In this document: piece after piece, positions 22,690 to 31,090 of the stretch
Layout: every line of letters begins with the position of its first letter
How positions within the stretch are numbered: the first letter of the stretch is position 1
Source: Anaerolineae bacterium
Lineage (GTDB): Bacteria; Chloroflexota; Anaerolineae; B4-G1; DUEL01
Assembly: GCA_025060135.1 (NCBI GenBank)
Contig: JANXCY010000009.1
Coordinates: 1 to 64,000 of the forward strand
DNA: 64,000 bases
Direction: 5' to 3'
The notes under the pieces: generated by a model
Seen by the model: the letters and a program-made list of their open reading frames with translations, nothing else
What the model was told of the DNA's origin: nothing
The model's database searches: none
Program-made: the position numbers and the translations under genes

Positions 22690-22717
22690 TCAGCCGCTGA
22701 GTCCTGTCGCTCTCTTC

Positions 22718-23116
22718 TTAAAACGCCCCTAACTGACAGCGGGCAATCCGAATCCCCAACGCCTCCGCCGCCGCCGAGACCTCCATTCGGGGGATGTTCA
22801 GCGTATCCGCAATCTCCCAGGCCATTCGGCAGGCCAGGCGTCCCTCACTCAGGCGGTCTCGAATCGCCTGAGCCAGGACCGGCGACACCTGCTCAGCCGG
22901 TCGGACGATTTTGTGGCGGCCTTCCGCTTTCGGCCCATAACCGAACAGTCCCAACTGGCATCGGTTCAATCGGATGCCCATTGCATCGGCAGCCCGACCC
23001 ACTGCTAGCGGTTCGATTCCCAGTTCCTCCGCCACCTGGAAAGCCGCCGCGCACGAGAGCATCCCCTCAGAATCCCGGTAACGGGAGATGGCCTCCCGAA
23101 TATCCTCTTCGGCCAT
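22718..23116 (-). CDS. Uncharacterised protein with two homologous halves ending RCQLG(L/A)F
   Basis: Internal duplication visible by eye: CAAAFQVAEELGIEPLAVGRAADAMGIRLNRCQLGLF / CRMAWEIADTLNIPRMEVSAAAEALGIRIARCQLGAF. Confidence 0.75.
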   Translation of the reverse strand: MAEEDIREAISRYRDSEGMLSCAAAFQVAEELGIEPLAVGRAADAMGIRLNRCQLGLFGYGPKAEGRHKIVRPAEQVSPVLAQAIRDRLSEGRLACRMAWEIADTLNIPRMEVSAAAEALGIRIARCQLGAF

Positions 23117-23278
23117 TTCTCCTCCTATGAAATCCGGGGAATCCACCCCTCAGGGCCTTTCCAAGGGAGGCTGAATGCTCCCTTCCAGCCCCCAGTTTCA
23201 GAGAACCTGCACCGGCGAGATTGCGGAACAGCCCCATCAACCGCCGCGGGCCGCCTGACCACGGTATCGGTGGGCTGA

Positions 23279-24391
23279 TCAAAGCCCTAGCGCTTCCCGC
23301 AGCCGCTCCAGGAAAGTGGGCTGGCGTACCTCCACGACCGATTCGCCGCCCAGAGTCTCCGCCAGTTTCTGGAACAGTTCCCGCTGCTCGCGGGTCAGTC
23401 GGGTCGGCACCTCCACCCGCGTCAGGATCAACAGGTCGCCCCGGCCATCCCGCCGCAGATGGGGCACACCCCGGCCGCGCAGACGGAAGACGGTACCGGT
23501 CTGGGTGCCAGCGGGAATCTCTATCTCTTCCTCTCCCTCCAGCGTGGGAACGGTCACCCGTGCGCCCAGCGCGGCCTGGGCCACGTTGATACCCAGTTCC
23601 ACCAGCAAATCGTCGCCCTGGCGACGGAAATACGGATGGGGTTCTACCTCCAAGACAATGTAGAGATTCCCTGGCGGGCCGCCCCGTTCTCCTGGCTCCC
23701 CCTCGCCAGCCAGCCGGACCTGGGTGCCCGTATCCACGCCAGCGGGGATGTTAACCGTCAGTTTCCGGGTCATATGCACCCGACCCTGACCGCCGCAGCG
23801 GGCACAAGGGGTGGCCACGACCTCTCCGGCTCCTCCGCAGACCGGACAGGTGGTTACGTTGACGAAGGAACCAAAAATGGTGCGCTGAACCTGCCGTACC
23901 TGACCGGAGCCATTACAGGTGGCACACCGGACCGGCGTAGTCCCTGGGGCCGCGCCGCTCCCCCGGCATTCCGGGCAGAGTTCCAGGCGGGTAATCTCAA
24001 TCTCCTTTTTGCACCCAAAGACGGCCTCCTCAAACCGCAGCCGCAGGTCGTAGCGCAGGTCGGCGCCCCGACGAGGCCCCCGCCGACGGCCCGGTCGGAA
24101 GCCGAAGTCCACGCCGAAGACCTCTTCAAAAATCTCAAACGGGTCACGGAAGCCGAAGTCAAAGCCGACCCCCGAGGGTCCAGCGTAGCCATAGCGGTCA
24201 TAAGCGGCCCGTTTCTCAGGATCGGAGAGAACCTGATAGGCCTCGTTGATTTCTTTGAAACGAGCCTCCGCATCCGGCTCCGTAGAAACGTCCGGATGGT
24301 ACTTGCGGGCCAGTTGCCGGTAGGCCCGCTTGATTTCGTCCGGTGTGGCGTTCCGGCTGACACCCAGAACTTCGTAATAGTCCCGTTTCAT
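23279..24391 (-). CDS. dnaJ: Chaperone DnaJ
   Basis: J-domain KRDYYEVLGVSRNATPDEIKRAYRQLARKYHPD; four CxxCxGxG-type repeats. Confidence 0.97.
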   Translation of the reverse strand: MKRDYYEVLGVSRNATPDEIKRAYRQLARKYHPDVSTEPDAEARFKEINEAYQVLSDPEKRAAYDRYGYAGPSGVGFDFGFRDPFEIFEEVFGVDFGFRPGRRRGPRRGADLRYDLRLRFEEAVFGCKKEIEITRLELCPECRGSGAAPGTTPVRCATCNGSGQVRQVQRTIFGSFVNVTTCPVCGGAGEVVATPCARCGGQGRVHMTRKLTVNIPAGVDTGTQVRLAGEGEPGERGGPPGNLYIVLEVEPHPYFRRQGDDLLVELGINVAQAALGARVTVPTLEGEEEIEIPAGTQTGTVFRLRGRGVPHLRRDGRGDLLILTRVEVPTRLTREQRELFQKLAETLGGESVVEVRQPTFLERLREALGL

Positions 24392-24397
24392 CGCGCA

Positions 24398-26212
24398 TCA
24401 CCCAGACTTCGAGGAACAGCGAGCGCTGCCGGCGGTTTCCATTGCCCGGTAGAGTTCGGCCATCGCCTGCCGGACCCGGGGGATGTCTCCCGTCCCCAGA
24501 GCCTCTTCCAGGGACTGGATCTGTTCGTCTATCTGGCGAGAGGCCGCTGGGTCCAGCAGTTCCCCCATTTCCTGCAACAGTTTTCGGGCCGAATAGATGA
24601 GACCATCGGCGGCGTTGCGGGTTTCCGCCCACTCCTTTTTTCGCCGGTCCTCTTCCCGATGGGCCTCCGCGTCCCGGATCATCCGCTCCACCTCTTCGTC
24701 GCTCAACCCGCTGGAGGGGATCACCTGCATGCTCTGCTCCCGTCCGGTGGCTTTATCCCGCGCGGAGACGTGAAGGATGCCGTCAGCGTTGATGTCAAAA
24801 GTAACCTCAATCTGGGGGACACCGCGCGGGGCCGGGGGGATGCCGTCCAGGATGAAATAGGCCAGACTTTTGTTGTCGGCGGCCATCGGGCGCTCCCCTT
24901 GGACGACGTGAATCTGCACTTGGGTCTGGTTGTCGGTAGCGGTGGAGAAAATCTGGGTCCGTCGAACGGGAATGGTGGTATTGCGCTCAATGACCGGCGT
25001 CGCCACACCCCCCAGGGTCTCAATGCTCAGCGTGAGAGGCGTAACGTCCAGCAGGAGGACGTCTTTCACCTCCCCAACCAGAATGCCAGCCTGAATAGCC
25101 GCGCCCAGGGCTACCACCTCATCTGGGTGGACGCCCCGATGGGGCTCCCGTCCGAAGAATTCGGCGACGATGCGTTGGACCGCAGGCATCCGGGTCTGCC
25201 CACCCACCAGAATCACCTGCCCAATGTCGGAGGGCTTCAGGCGCGCGTCCGCCAGCGCCTGACGGCACGGCTCCAGGGTACGCAGAATCAGGTCTTCCGT
25301 CAACTGCTCCAGTTTCGCCCGGGTCAGGTGCATCTGGAGGTGTTTGGGGCCGGAAGCGTCAGCGGCAATAAAGGGGAGATTGATCTCCGTCTCCAGCACC
25401 GACGAGAGTTCGATCTTCGCCTTCTCCGCCGCCTCCTTCAGCCGCTGGAGCGCCTGCCGGTCCTGGCGCAGGTCTATCCCGTGCTCCCGGGCAAACTCAT
25501 CGGCGATGTAGTCTATGATGCGGCGGTCAAAGTCATCGCCGCCCAGGAAGGTATCGCCGCTGGTGGCCCGGACCTCAAAGACCCCATCGCCCACGTCCAG
25601 GATGGAAATATCAAATGTCCCGCCGCCCAAGTCGTAGACAGCGATGAGTTCGTCTTTCTGTTCACCCAGCCCATAGGCCAGCGCCGAAGCCGTCGGTTCG
25701 TTGAGGATGCGCAGGACCTCCAGTCCGGCGATTCTCCCGGCATCCCGCGTGGCCTGGCGCTGGCTGTCGTTGAAGTAGGCAGGGACGGTGATGACGGCCT
25801 GAGTGACCGGCTCACCCAGAAAGGCCTCCGCGTCCGCCTTGATTTTAGCCAGAATCATGGCCGAAATCTCCGGCGGAGCGTACTCCTGTCCATTCATCCA
25901 GACCCGGACGTCGCCATTAGGGGCGGGAGTTACCCGATACGGGACGACCTGAAGGGCCCGCTGGACCTCAGGGTCGTCGTACTTTCGCCCCATAAAGCGC
26001 TTGATGGAGAAGATGGTGTTTTCCGGATTGATGATGGCCTGCCGCTTGGCGACCTGCCCCACCAGCCGCTCTCCCGTTTTGGGGTTGACGGCGACAACGG
26101 AAGGGAACAGCCGCTCCCCCTCCGCACTGGGGATAATGACTGGCTCGCCGCCGGTCATCGCTGCGCAGACAGAGTTGGTGGTGCCCAGGTCAATGCCGAT
26201 GATCTTGCTCAT
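24398..26212 (-). CDS. dnaK: Chaperone DnaK
   Basis: [42 protein letters not shown]. Confidence 0.98.
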   Translation of the reverse strand: MSKIIGIDLGTTNSVCAAMTGGEPVIIPSAEGERLFPSVVAVNPKTGERLVGQVAKRQAIINPENTIFSIKRFMGRKYDDPEVQRALQVVPYRVTPAPNGDVRVWMNGQEYAPPEISAMILAKIKADAEAFLGEPVTQAVITVPAYFNDSQRQATRDAGRIAGLEVLRILNEPTASALAYGLGEQKDELIAVYDLGGGTFDISILDVGDGVFEVRATSGDTFLGGDDFDRRIIDYIADEFAREHGIDLRQDRQALQRLKEAAEKAKIELSSVLETEINLPFIAADASGPKHLQMHLTRAKLEQLTEDLILRTLEPCRQALADARLKPSDIGQVILVGGQTRMPAVQRIVAEFFGREPHRGVHPDEVVALGAAIQAGILVGEVKDVLLLDVTPLTLSIETLGGVATPVIERNTTIPVRRTQIFSTATDNQTQVQIHVVQGERPMAADNKSLAYFILDGIPPAPRGVPQIEVTFDINADGILHVSARDKATGREQSMQVIPSSGLSDEEVERMIRDAEAHREEDRRKKEWAETRNAADGLIYSARKLLQEMGELLDPAASRQIDEQIQSLEEALGTGDIPRVRQAMAELYRAMETAGSARCSSKSG

Positions 26213-26826
26213 GCCGACTCCTGCGGTGAGGATTCCGGGGGCCGGTTCGCTCGGGCCACCCGCACCAGTGCAGGACGGATGACCCGGTCGCCCAGCATGT
26301 ACCCCCGCTGCACTTCGCCAATAATCTGTCCCTCCTGATAGCCAGGGGCATCCTCATAGGTTACCGCTTCGTGGTAGAGGGGGTCAAAGAACTTCCCCGT
26401 CGTCTCGATCGGCTTCAACCCCTCTGCTTCCAGGATGAGTTCCAGTTTTCGCTTGATGAGAAAGACTCCTTCCACCCAGGTGAGGCTCTGCAGGCCTGGG
26501 GGAAGGGTCTGGATGGCCCGCTCCAGGTCATCCAGAACGGGCAGGATACGGGCCATCAGGACGGCATTGTTCAGGCGGACCCGTTCCAGAAATTCCGCTT
26601 CCTGTCGCTTGCGGTAGTTGGCGAATTCCGCCTGGGTGCGCTGCCAGCCGTCCAGGTACTCGCTCGCCTGGGCCCTGGCCGCTTCCAGTTCCTGGCGCAG
26701 TCGCTCCAGTTCGGCTTCCAGTGTCTCCGGCCTCGGCTCTTCGGTAACCGCTGCGGTCTCTCCGGCGGTCATCCCGGTTTGAGGGGTTCCCTCTGGGAAT
26801 ACCGACTCTTGCCGTTCGGCCGCCAT
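26209..26826 (-). CDS. grpE: Nucleotide exchange factor GrpE
   Basis: [16 protein letters not shown]...[12 protein letters not shown]; internal Met start at 26826. Confidence 0.92.
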   Translation of the reverse strand: MAAERQESVFPEGTPQTGMTAGETAAVTEEPRPETLEAELERLRQELEAARAQASEYLDGWQRTQAEFANYRKRQEAEFLERVRLNNAVLMARILPVLDDLERAIQTLPPGLQSLTWVEGVFLIKRKLELILEAEGLKPIETTGKFFDPLYHEAVTYEDAPGYQEGQIIGEVQRGYMLGDRVIRPALVRVARANRPPESSPQESA

Positions 26827-26836
26827 GCTGACCTCC

Positions 26837-27928
26837 TTACTCCGTAGAGCGCATTTCGTATTCCGGGTTTTGAGGCAGTGGGGATTCGGTACGGACAACG
26901 AAGACGTCGTAGACCAGTTCGGAGAGGACGCCAGCGACGAAGCGGACCGCGGAGATGGCCCGGCCGTAGCCCATGCGGGTGGGGCCCAGGACGCCCAGCG
27001 CGCCCGTTGCCAGGCCGGCCACGCCGTAGCGGCTGAGGATGAGGCTACAGGCCCGCAGTTCGTCAAAGCGGCCCTCGCCCCCGATCATCACTCGCACGCT
27101 GCCCACGGTGGAGCCCAGCGCGTGGGCCAGGATCGCCTCCAGGAAACTGCGCTCCTCAATGACCCGCAGGATCCCCTGGGCATGGGGGCCCTCCTGGAAT
27201 TCCGGTTCCTGGAGGAGTTCGCTCAGCCCGTCGTGGTAAATTTCCTCGGGGGCAACCGCGCTGGCCCGCCGCATCATTCCCACCACCAGCCGGGCCACAT
27301 CCGCCTCCAAGAGCGGCAGGCTCCCGATGCGGGGCTCAATCTCGTCGGCGGTGAGGCCCGCGCAGAGTTGATTCAGCCGGTCCGCCGCCTCGCTGAGCAC
27401 GGCTTGCGGCAGCGGTTCGGGCAGGGTGAGCATCTGCTGCCGGACCATGCCGCCCTGGAGAACCAAGACCAGCAGGACCAGGCGGCCCTGAGTGGAGATG
27501 AGTTGCATATGCCGGTAGCGGGGCTGGGCGGCCTGCGGCGCGGTCACCAGGGCCGCGCCCCGGGCGGTGCGCGCCAGCACCGACGCTGCCAGCGGCAGCC
27601 ATTCTTCCACATCATCCCGGACCTGCTGGAACTGATGAGCAATCGTACGGCGCTCCGCCAGCGGCAATTCCGTCTCCCGCAGCAGCCGCTCCACAAAGTA
27701 GCGGTACCCCTCGTGGGTCGGCTGGCGTCCAGCGGAGGTGTGGGGATGGGTCAGGTACCCCAACTCCTCCAGGCGCGCCATCTCGTTGCGCACCGTCGCC
27801 GGGCTCACATCCAACCCGTATTTCTCCACCAGCGTCCGGGAGGCGACGGGCGCCCCCGTCTGGACGAATTCCCGCACCACCAGTTCCAGAATCATCTGCT
27901 GTCTCGGGGTCAAATCCTCCGCCACCAT
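26837..27928 (-). CDS. hrcA: Heat-inducible transcription repressor HrcA
   Basis: LTPRQQMILELVVREFVQTGAPVASRTLVEKYGLDVSPATVRNEMARLEELGYL. Confidence 0.96.
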   Translation of the reverse strand: MVAEDLTPRQQMILELVVREFVQTGAPVASRTLVEKYGLDVSPATVRNEMARLEELGYLTHPHTSAGRQPTHEGYRYFVERLLRETELPLAERRTIAHQFQQVRDDVEEWLPLAASVLARTARGAALVTAPQAAQPRYRHMQLISTQGRLVLLVLVLQGGMVRQQMLTLPEPLPQAVLSEAADRLNQLCAGLTADEIEPRIGSLPLLEADVARLVVGMMRRASAVAPEEIYHDGLSELLQEPEFQEGPHAQGILRVIEERSFLEAILAHALGSTVGSVRVMIGGEGRFDELRACSLILSRYGVAGLATGALGVLGPTRMGYGRAISAVRFVAGVLSELVYDVFVVRTESPLPQNPEYEMRSTE

Positions 27929-28300
27929 CCAACCACCTCTGTGGAGTCCTATAAAGTCATACCGGTTTAAAGTCTCGGAAAATCGTGCCGGATAATGCCG
28001 CTTTCGGGAGCGTGCTCACCCCTCCTCACCCCCGGCCCTCTCTCCTCCCCAAAACGGAGAGGGGAGAGGGAAAACGAGAGAGTTTTGCGGCGGCTGGAGG
28101 CTATCGCCCAACCCCATTTCTCTTCCTCCCTCTCCCCCGAGCGAAGCGAGGAGGGAGAGGAGGAGTCAAGGGAAATGAGGGAAGCACGAATTTTCAGGAC
28201 TTTTGCCCGGCACGAGTTGATGAGACTCAGCCACCTCAGTGCTCTTTAACCGGATTTCCGCAGTCGGCCCTGCAGTGCAGGCACAGGCTGCCCGACCTCA

Positions 28301-28366
28301 GCTACAGGCTCACAGCCTACGCTACAAGGCTCACAGCCTGTGCTACAGGCTCACAGCCTACGCTAC
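28301..28366. repeat. Three tandem about 20-bp units GCTACAGGCTCACAGCCTAC
   Basis: Units at 28301-28320, 28321-28341, 28342-28361 plus partial. Confidence 0.9.
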
Positions 28367-28402
28367 GGATCACCCGGAAAGATAGGGGCGCGACTTCGGT
28401 CT

Positions 28403-31090
28403 TTAAGGGATGCGCATTCTCCTCAACAACACCGAATTCCACTCCGAAAGCACGGCCTCTCCTCCCGCAATATCCGGTGGATACCGCTCCCAGGTATAGG
28501 GGTCCCACCATCCTACCTCCAGCCAATATTCCCCGGCAGGAGCATCCGGCGCAATCTGGAAGGTATACGTGTCTTCGTAGACTTTGCCCACTTCCCACCA
28601 GTGGACAGGCAACTGTTGATTCGCCTCTCCCCAAAGGAGGTTGCCAGTGGCCGGGTTGACAGTGGTCCCCAGCAAATGGACGAAACCGTTCACCGGACGG
28701 TCGGCCCGGGTCAACAGTCGCCAGTACAGGGTTACTGTGATAGCGTCCCCTGGCCACGCGTGCTCCGAGGAAACAGTATATCCGATCAGATGAATAATCT
28801 CCCCAAAGCGAATGTCTACGGGAATCTCGCCCAGGTTCTGGGTATCCTTCGCATAAGGAAGGGGTTCCCTGACCCGGACTTCCCACAGCGAGAGCAAACT
28901 ACCAGCGGGGAGGGCTCGCCCGTGCTCGTAGACGGGCAGGGTGGCCCTGCCCGTCGGATCGTAGACGGCGACGCCGATGGTATATACCCCCGGCGGAGCA
29001 TCCGCTGCCAGAGGCATCCGCCGGTGATCCGCCCAGAATTCCCCCGGTTTCAGGTTCAACGGGAGGTCAGTCTGGGCAATTTTGTCGTCGCCCTGCAGGA
29101 CCTGCACCGTTGCTGAGCGAGGGCCGTCCAGCGGCCTCAGCGCCCGCCAGTAGAGGGTCAGTTCCAGTTCCTCTCCCGGCGCCAGGACCCCCCGTTCCAA
29201 CCGATAGCCGACCAGCGCTACCTCGCGCCCCCAGCGGTAATCCAGCACCGGCCCGGAATCGGGGACGACGACTCTCGGGCCCGGGAAGTGGAACGTATCC
29301 CCCAGTTGCCAGCCTCCCTTATTATACACCGGTAGCCGTTCCGTGAAAGTCGTCAGGCCCACCGCCAGAGTCCCGATGGTGGTCCTCGGGACAGTCTCCC
29401 GCACGGGCAGGAGGTAGCGGTCGCAGAAGGCAACCCCTGGGGACCAGAGGGAGGTGGGGAAGGTGCCCAGGCCGGGATGGGTGATCTTCTGCCCCGCCGT
29501 CAGTCCTTCCACCGTCTGCAGGGAGAGGGAGACGAAGTAGTCGGCCCCTACCGGGCCATCGGCTCGCCAGCAGAGGATGACCGGGAGGTTGTGGCCCGGG
29601 CGAATTTCCTCTGCTTCCACTCGGTAGCCCAGAAGCGTGATGCTCTCACCGAAGCGAATGTCGGCCCGATGGGAAACCCGCTCCTCCACTTCCGTCATCG
29701 TCAGCGGCGCGGGGCGGGCATAGGCGGGCCGGATGACCCCGAAGGGCATCCAGAGGGCCAGCGCCAGTAGCAGCGCGCCCAGGGCCAGGAAGAGCCACCG
29801 GCGCGCCCGCGCGGGGGCCAGTTGCACCCAGCCCAGGGCCAGCAGGGTGGCATGGGCACCGATCGCCGGATAGAGTAGCCGCCCCTGGGAGCCGCCGGTG
29901 GTCAGGGTCCAGCGCACCAGCCCCACCGCGACGATCAGCGCCCAGAGGAGGAGGTACCCCACCCGGCCCAGCGTGCCCCAGTCCTTCCGGCGCGCCGCGC
30001 GCGCTCCAAAAAGCACCAGACCCGCCGCGCCAAGAGCCACCAGCAGGCCATAGACCCAATAGACCCACCCCGGCGCGGCCAGGTTGAACCAGCCAAAGAC
30101 GGCCCAGTAGGACATCCAGACCAGCCGGGCCTCGGTCTGGAAGAAGTCCATCAGGCCAAACCCGGGCTCCCGGCGGCCCACCAGCGGGAGCATGGCCGCC
30201 AGGCCCGTAGGGTCGCCGTAGAGGTGCCAGTTGCGCCCGTACCACCACCCGCAGACCGCCAGCGCAATCCCGAAGGTGAGGAGGAAACCACGAAGACGCG
30301 AAGACACAAAGAAAAAATTTTTTGTACTTCGGGTCTTCGTGTCTTGGTGGTAAAAAACCAGCGCCAGGGCGGCGAAGGGCCAGAGGAGGAGGCCGCTCAG
30401 TTTGGTCAGCGCGGCCGCGCCCAGGAGCAGGCCGGCCTCACTCCACCCCCTACGGAAGGAAGTGCCACCAAAGGCGGCAGGGGAAGGGTGAGGCGCCAGC
30501 ACCACCAATGTCCAGGTGGCGATGCAGGCGGCCAGCGCGTCGTTGTTCACCAGGCTGGAGGTGAAGAGAAAGCCCGGGGTGAGGGCAACCGTCATCGCCG
30601 CCCCCGCCGCCACCCATTCCTTCTGCGGGAACAGCCTCCGCGCCAGCACATATGTCCCCCAGACCGTCCCGGCGCCGAAGAGGATGGAAAGCAGGCGGGC
30701 CAGGCGAATCGCCAGCGCCGCCCCCCGGTACGGGAATCGCTCCGCATCGGTGTGGATGTAGTGGTTCTGGTTGTCCCGGTGCCCGATGGGCAAGAGAGCG
30801 GGGAACGGATTCTCGCGCCGGTAGAGATCCGCCAGGTCGCCCTGGGGCACCCACCGGGTCAGGGCTGCCGCCAGCAGGTAGAAAAGGGGCGGCTGGCTGG
30901 CCTCCTGCCGGGCCAGGTGCGGATACTGGTCTGGCGGCTGGCGGGGCAGGGTCCAATGCTCCGCGACGTACCGGACGTAGGCGTAGTGCCAGGACTCATC
31001 GTTCCCCTCAAAGAGGGGGACGGTGAGGCTGTAGAGCAACGCCAGAACCGTGAACAGTCCAGCGTAAAAGGCAGGATGGGAGCGCTTCAT
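28403..31090 (-). CDS. GT39-like multi-pass membrane protein with repeated C-terminal beta-type modules
   Basis: NDESWHYAYVRYVAEH..., multiple TM helices; start MKRSHPAFYAG. Confidence 0.75.
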   Translation of the reverse strand: MKRSHPAFYAGLFTVLALLYSLTVPLFEGNDESWHYAYVRYVAEHWTLPRQPPDQYPHLARQEASQPPLFYLLAAALTRWVPQGDLADLYRRENPFPALLPIGHRDNQNHYIHTDAERFPYRGAALAIRLARLLSILFGAGTVWGTYVLARRLFPQKEWVAAGAAMTVALTPGFLFTSSLVNNDALAACIATWTLVVLAPHPSPAAFGGTSFRRGWSEAGLLLGAAALTKLSGLLLWPFAALALVFYHQDTKTRSTKNFFFVSSRLRGFLLTFGIALAVCGWWYGRNWHLYGDPTGLAAMLPLVGRREPGFGLMDFFQTEARLVWMSYWAVFGWFNLAAPGWVYWVYGLLVALGAAGLVLFGARAARRKDWGTLGRVGYLLLWALIVAVGLVRWTLTTGGSQGRLLYPAIGAHATLLALGWVQLAPARARRWLFLALGALLLALALWMPFGVIRPAYARPAPLTMTEVEERVSHRADIRFGESITLLGYRVEAEEIRPGHNLPVILCWRADGPVGADYFVSLSLQTVEGLTAGQKITHPGLGTFPTSLWSPGVAFCDRYLLPVRETVPRTTIGTLAVGLTTFTERLPVYNKGGWQLGDTFHFPGPRVVVPDSGPVLDYRWGREVALVGYRLERGVLAPGEELELTLYWRALRPLDGPRSATVQVLQGDDKIAQTDLPLNLKPGEFWADHRRMPLAADAPPGVYTIGVAVYDPTGRATLPVYEHGRALPAGSLLSLWEVRVREPLPYAKDTQNLGEIPVDIRFGEIIHLIGYTVSSEHAWPGDAITVTLYWRLLTRADRPVNGFVHLLGTTVNPATGNLLWGEANQQLPVHWWEVGKVYEDTYTFQIAPDAPAGEYWLEVGWWDPYTWERYPPDIAGGEAVLSEWNSVLLRRMRIP
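30287..30351. repeat. Imperfect palindromic element inside CDS
   Basis: ACCACGAAGACGCGAAGAC ... GTCTTCGTGTCTTGGTGGT, 19-bp arms with 2 mismatches. Confidence 0.8.

Noticed and set aside
23459-26338. 959-aa ORF antisense to dnaJ/dnaK
   Set aside because: Shadow ORF spanning two conserved genes and their junction
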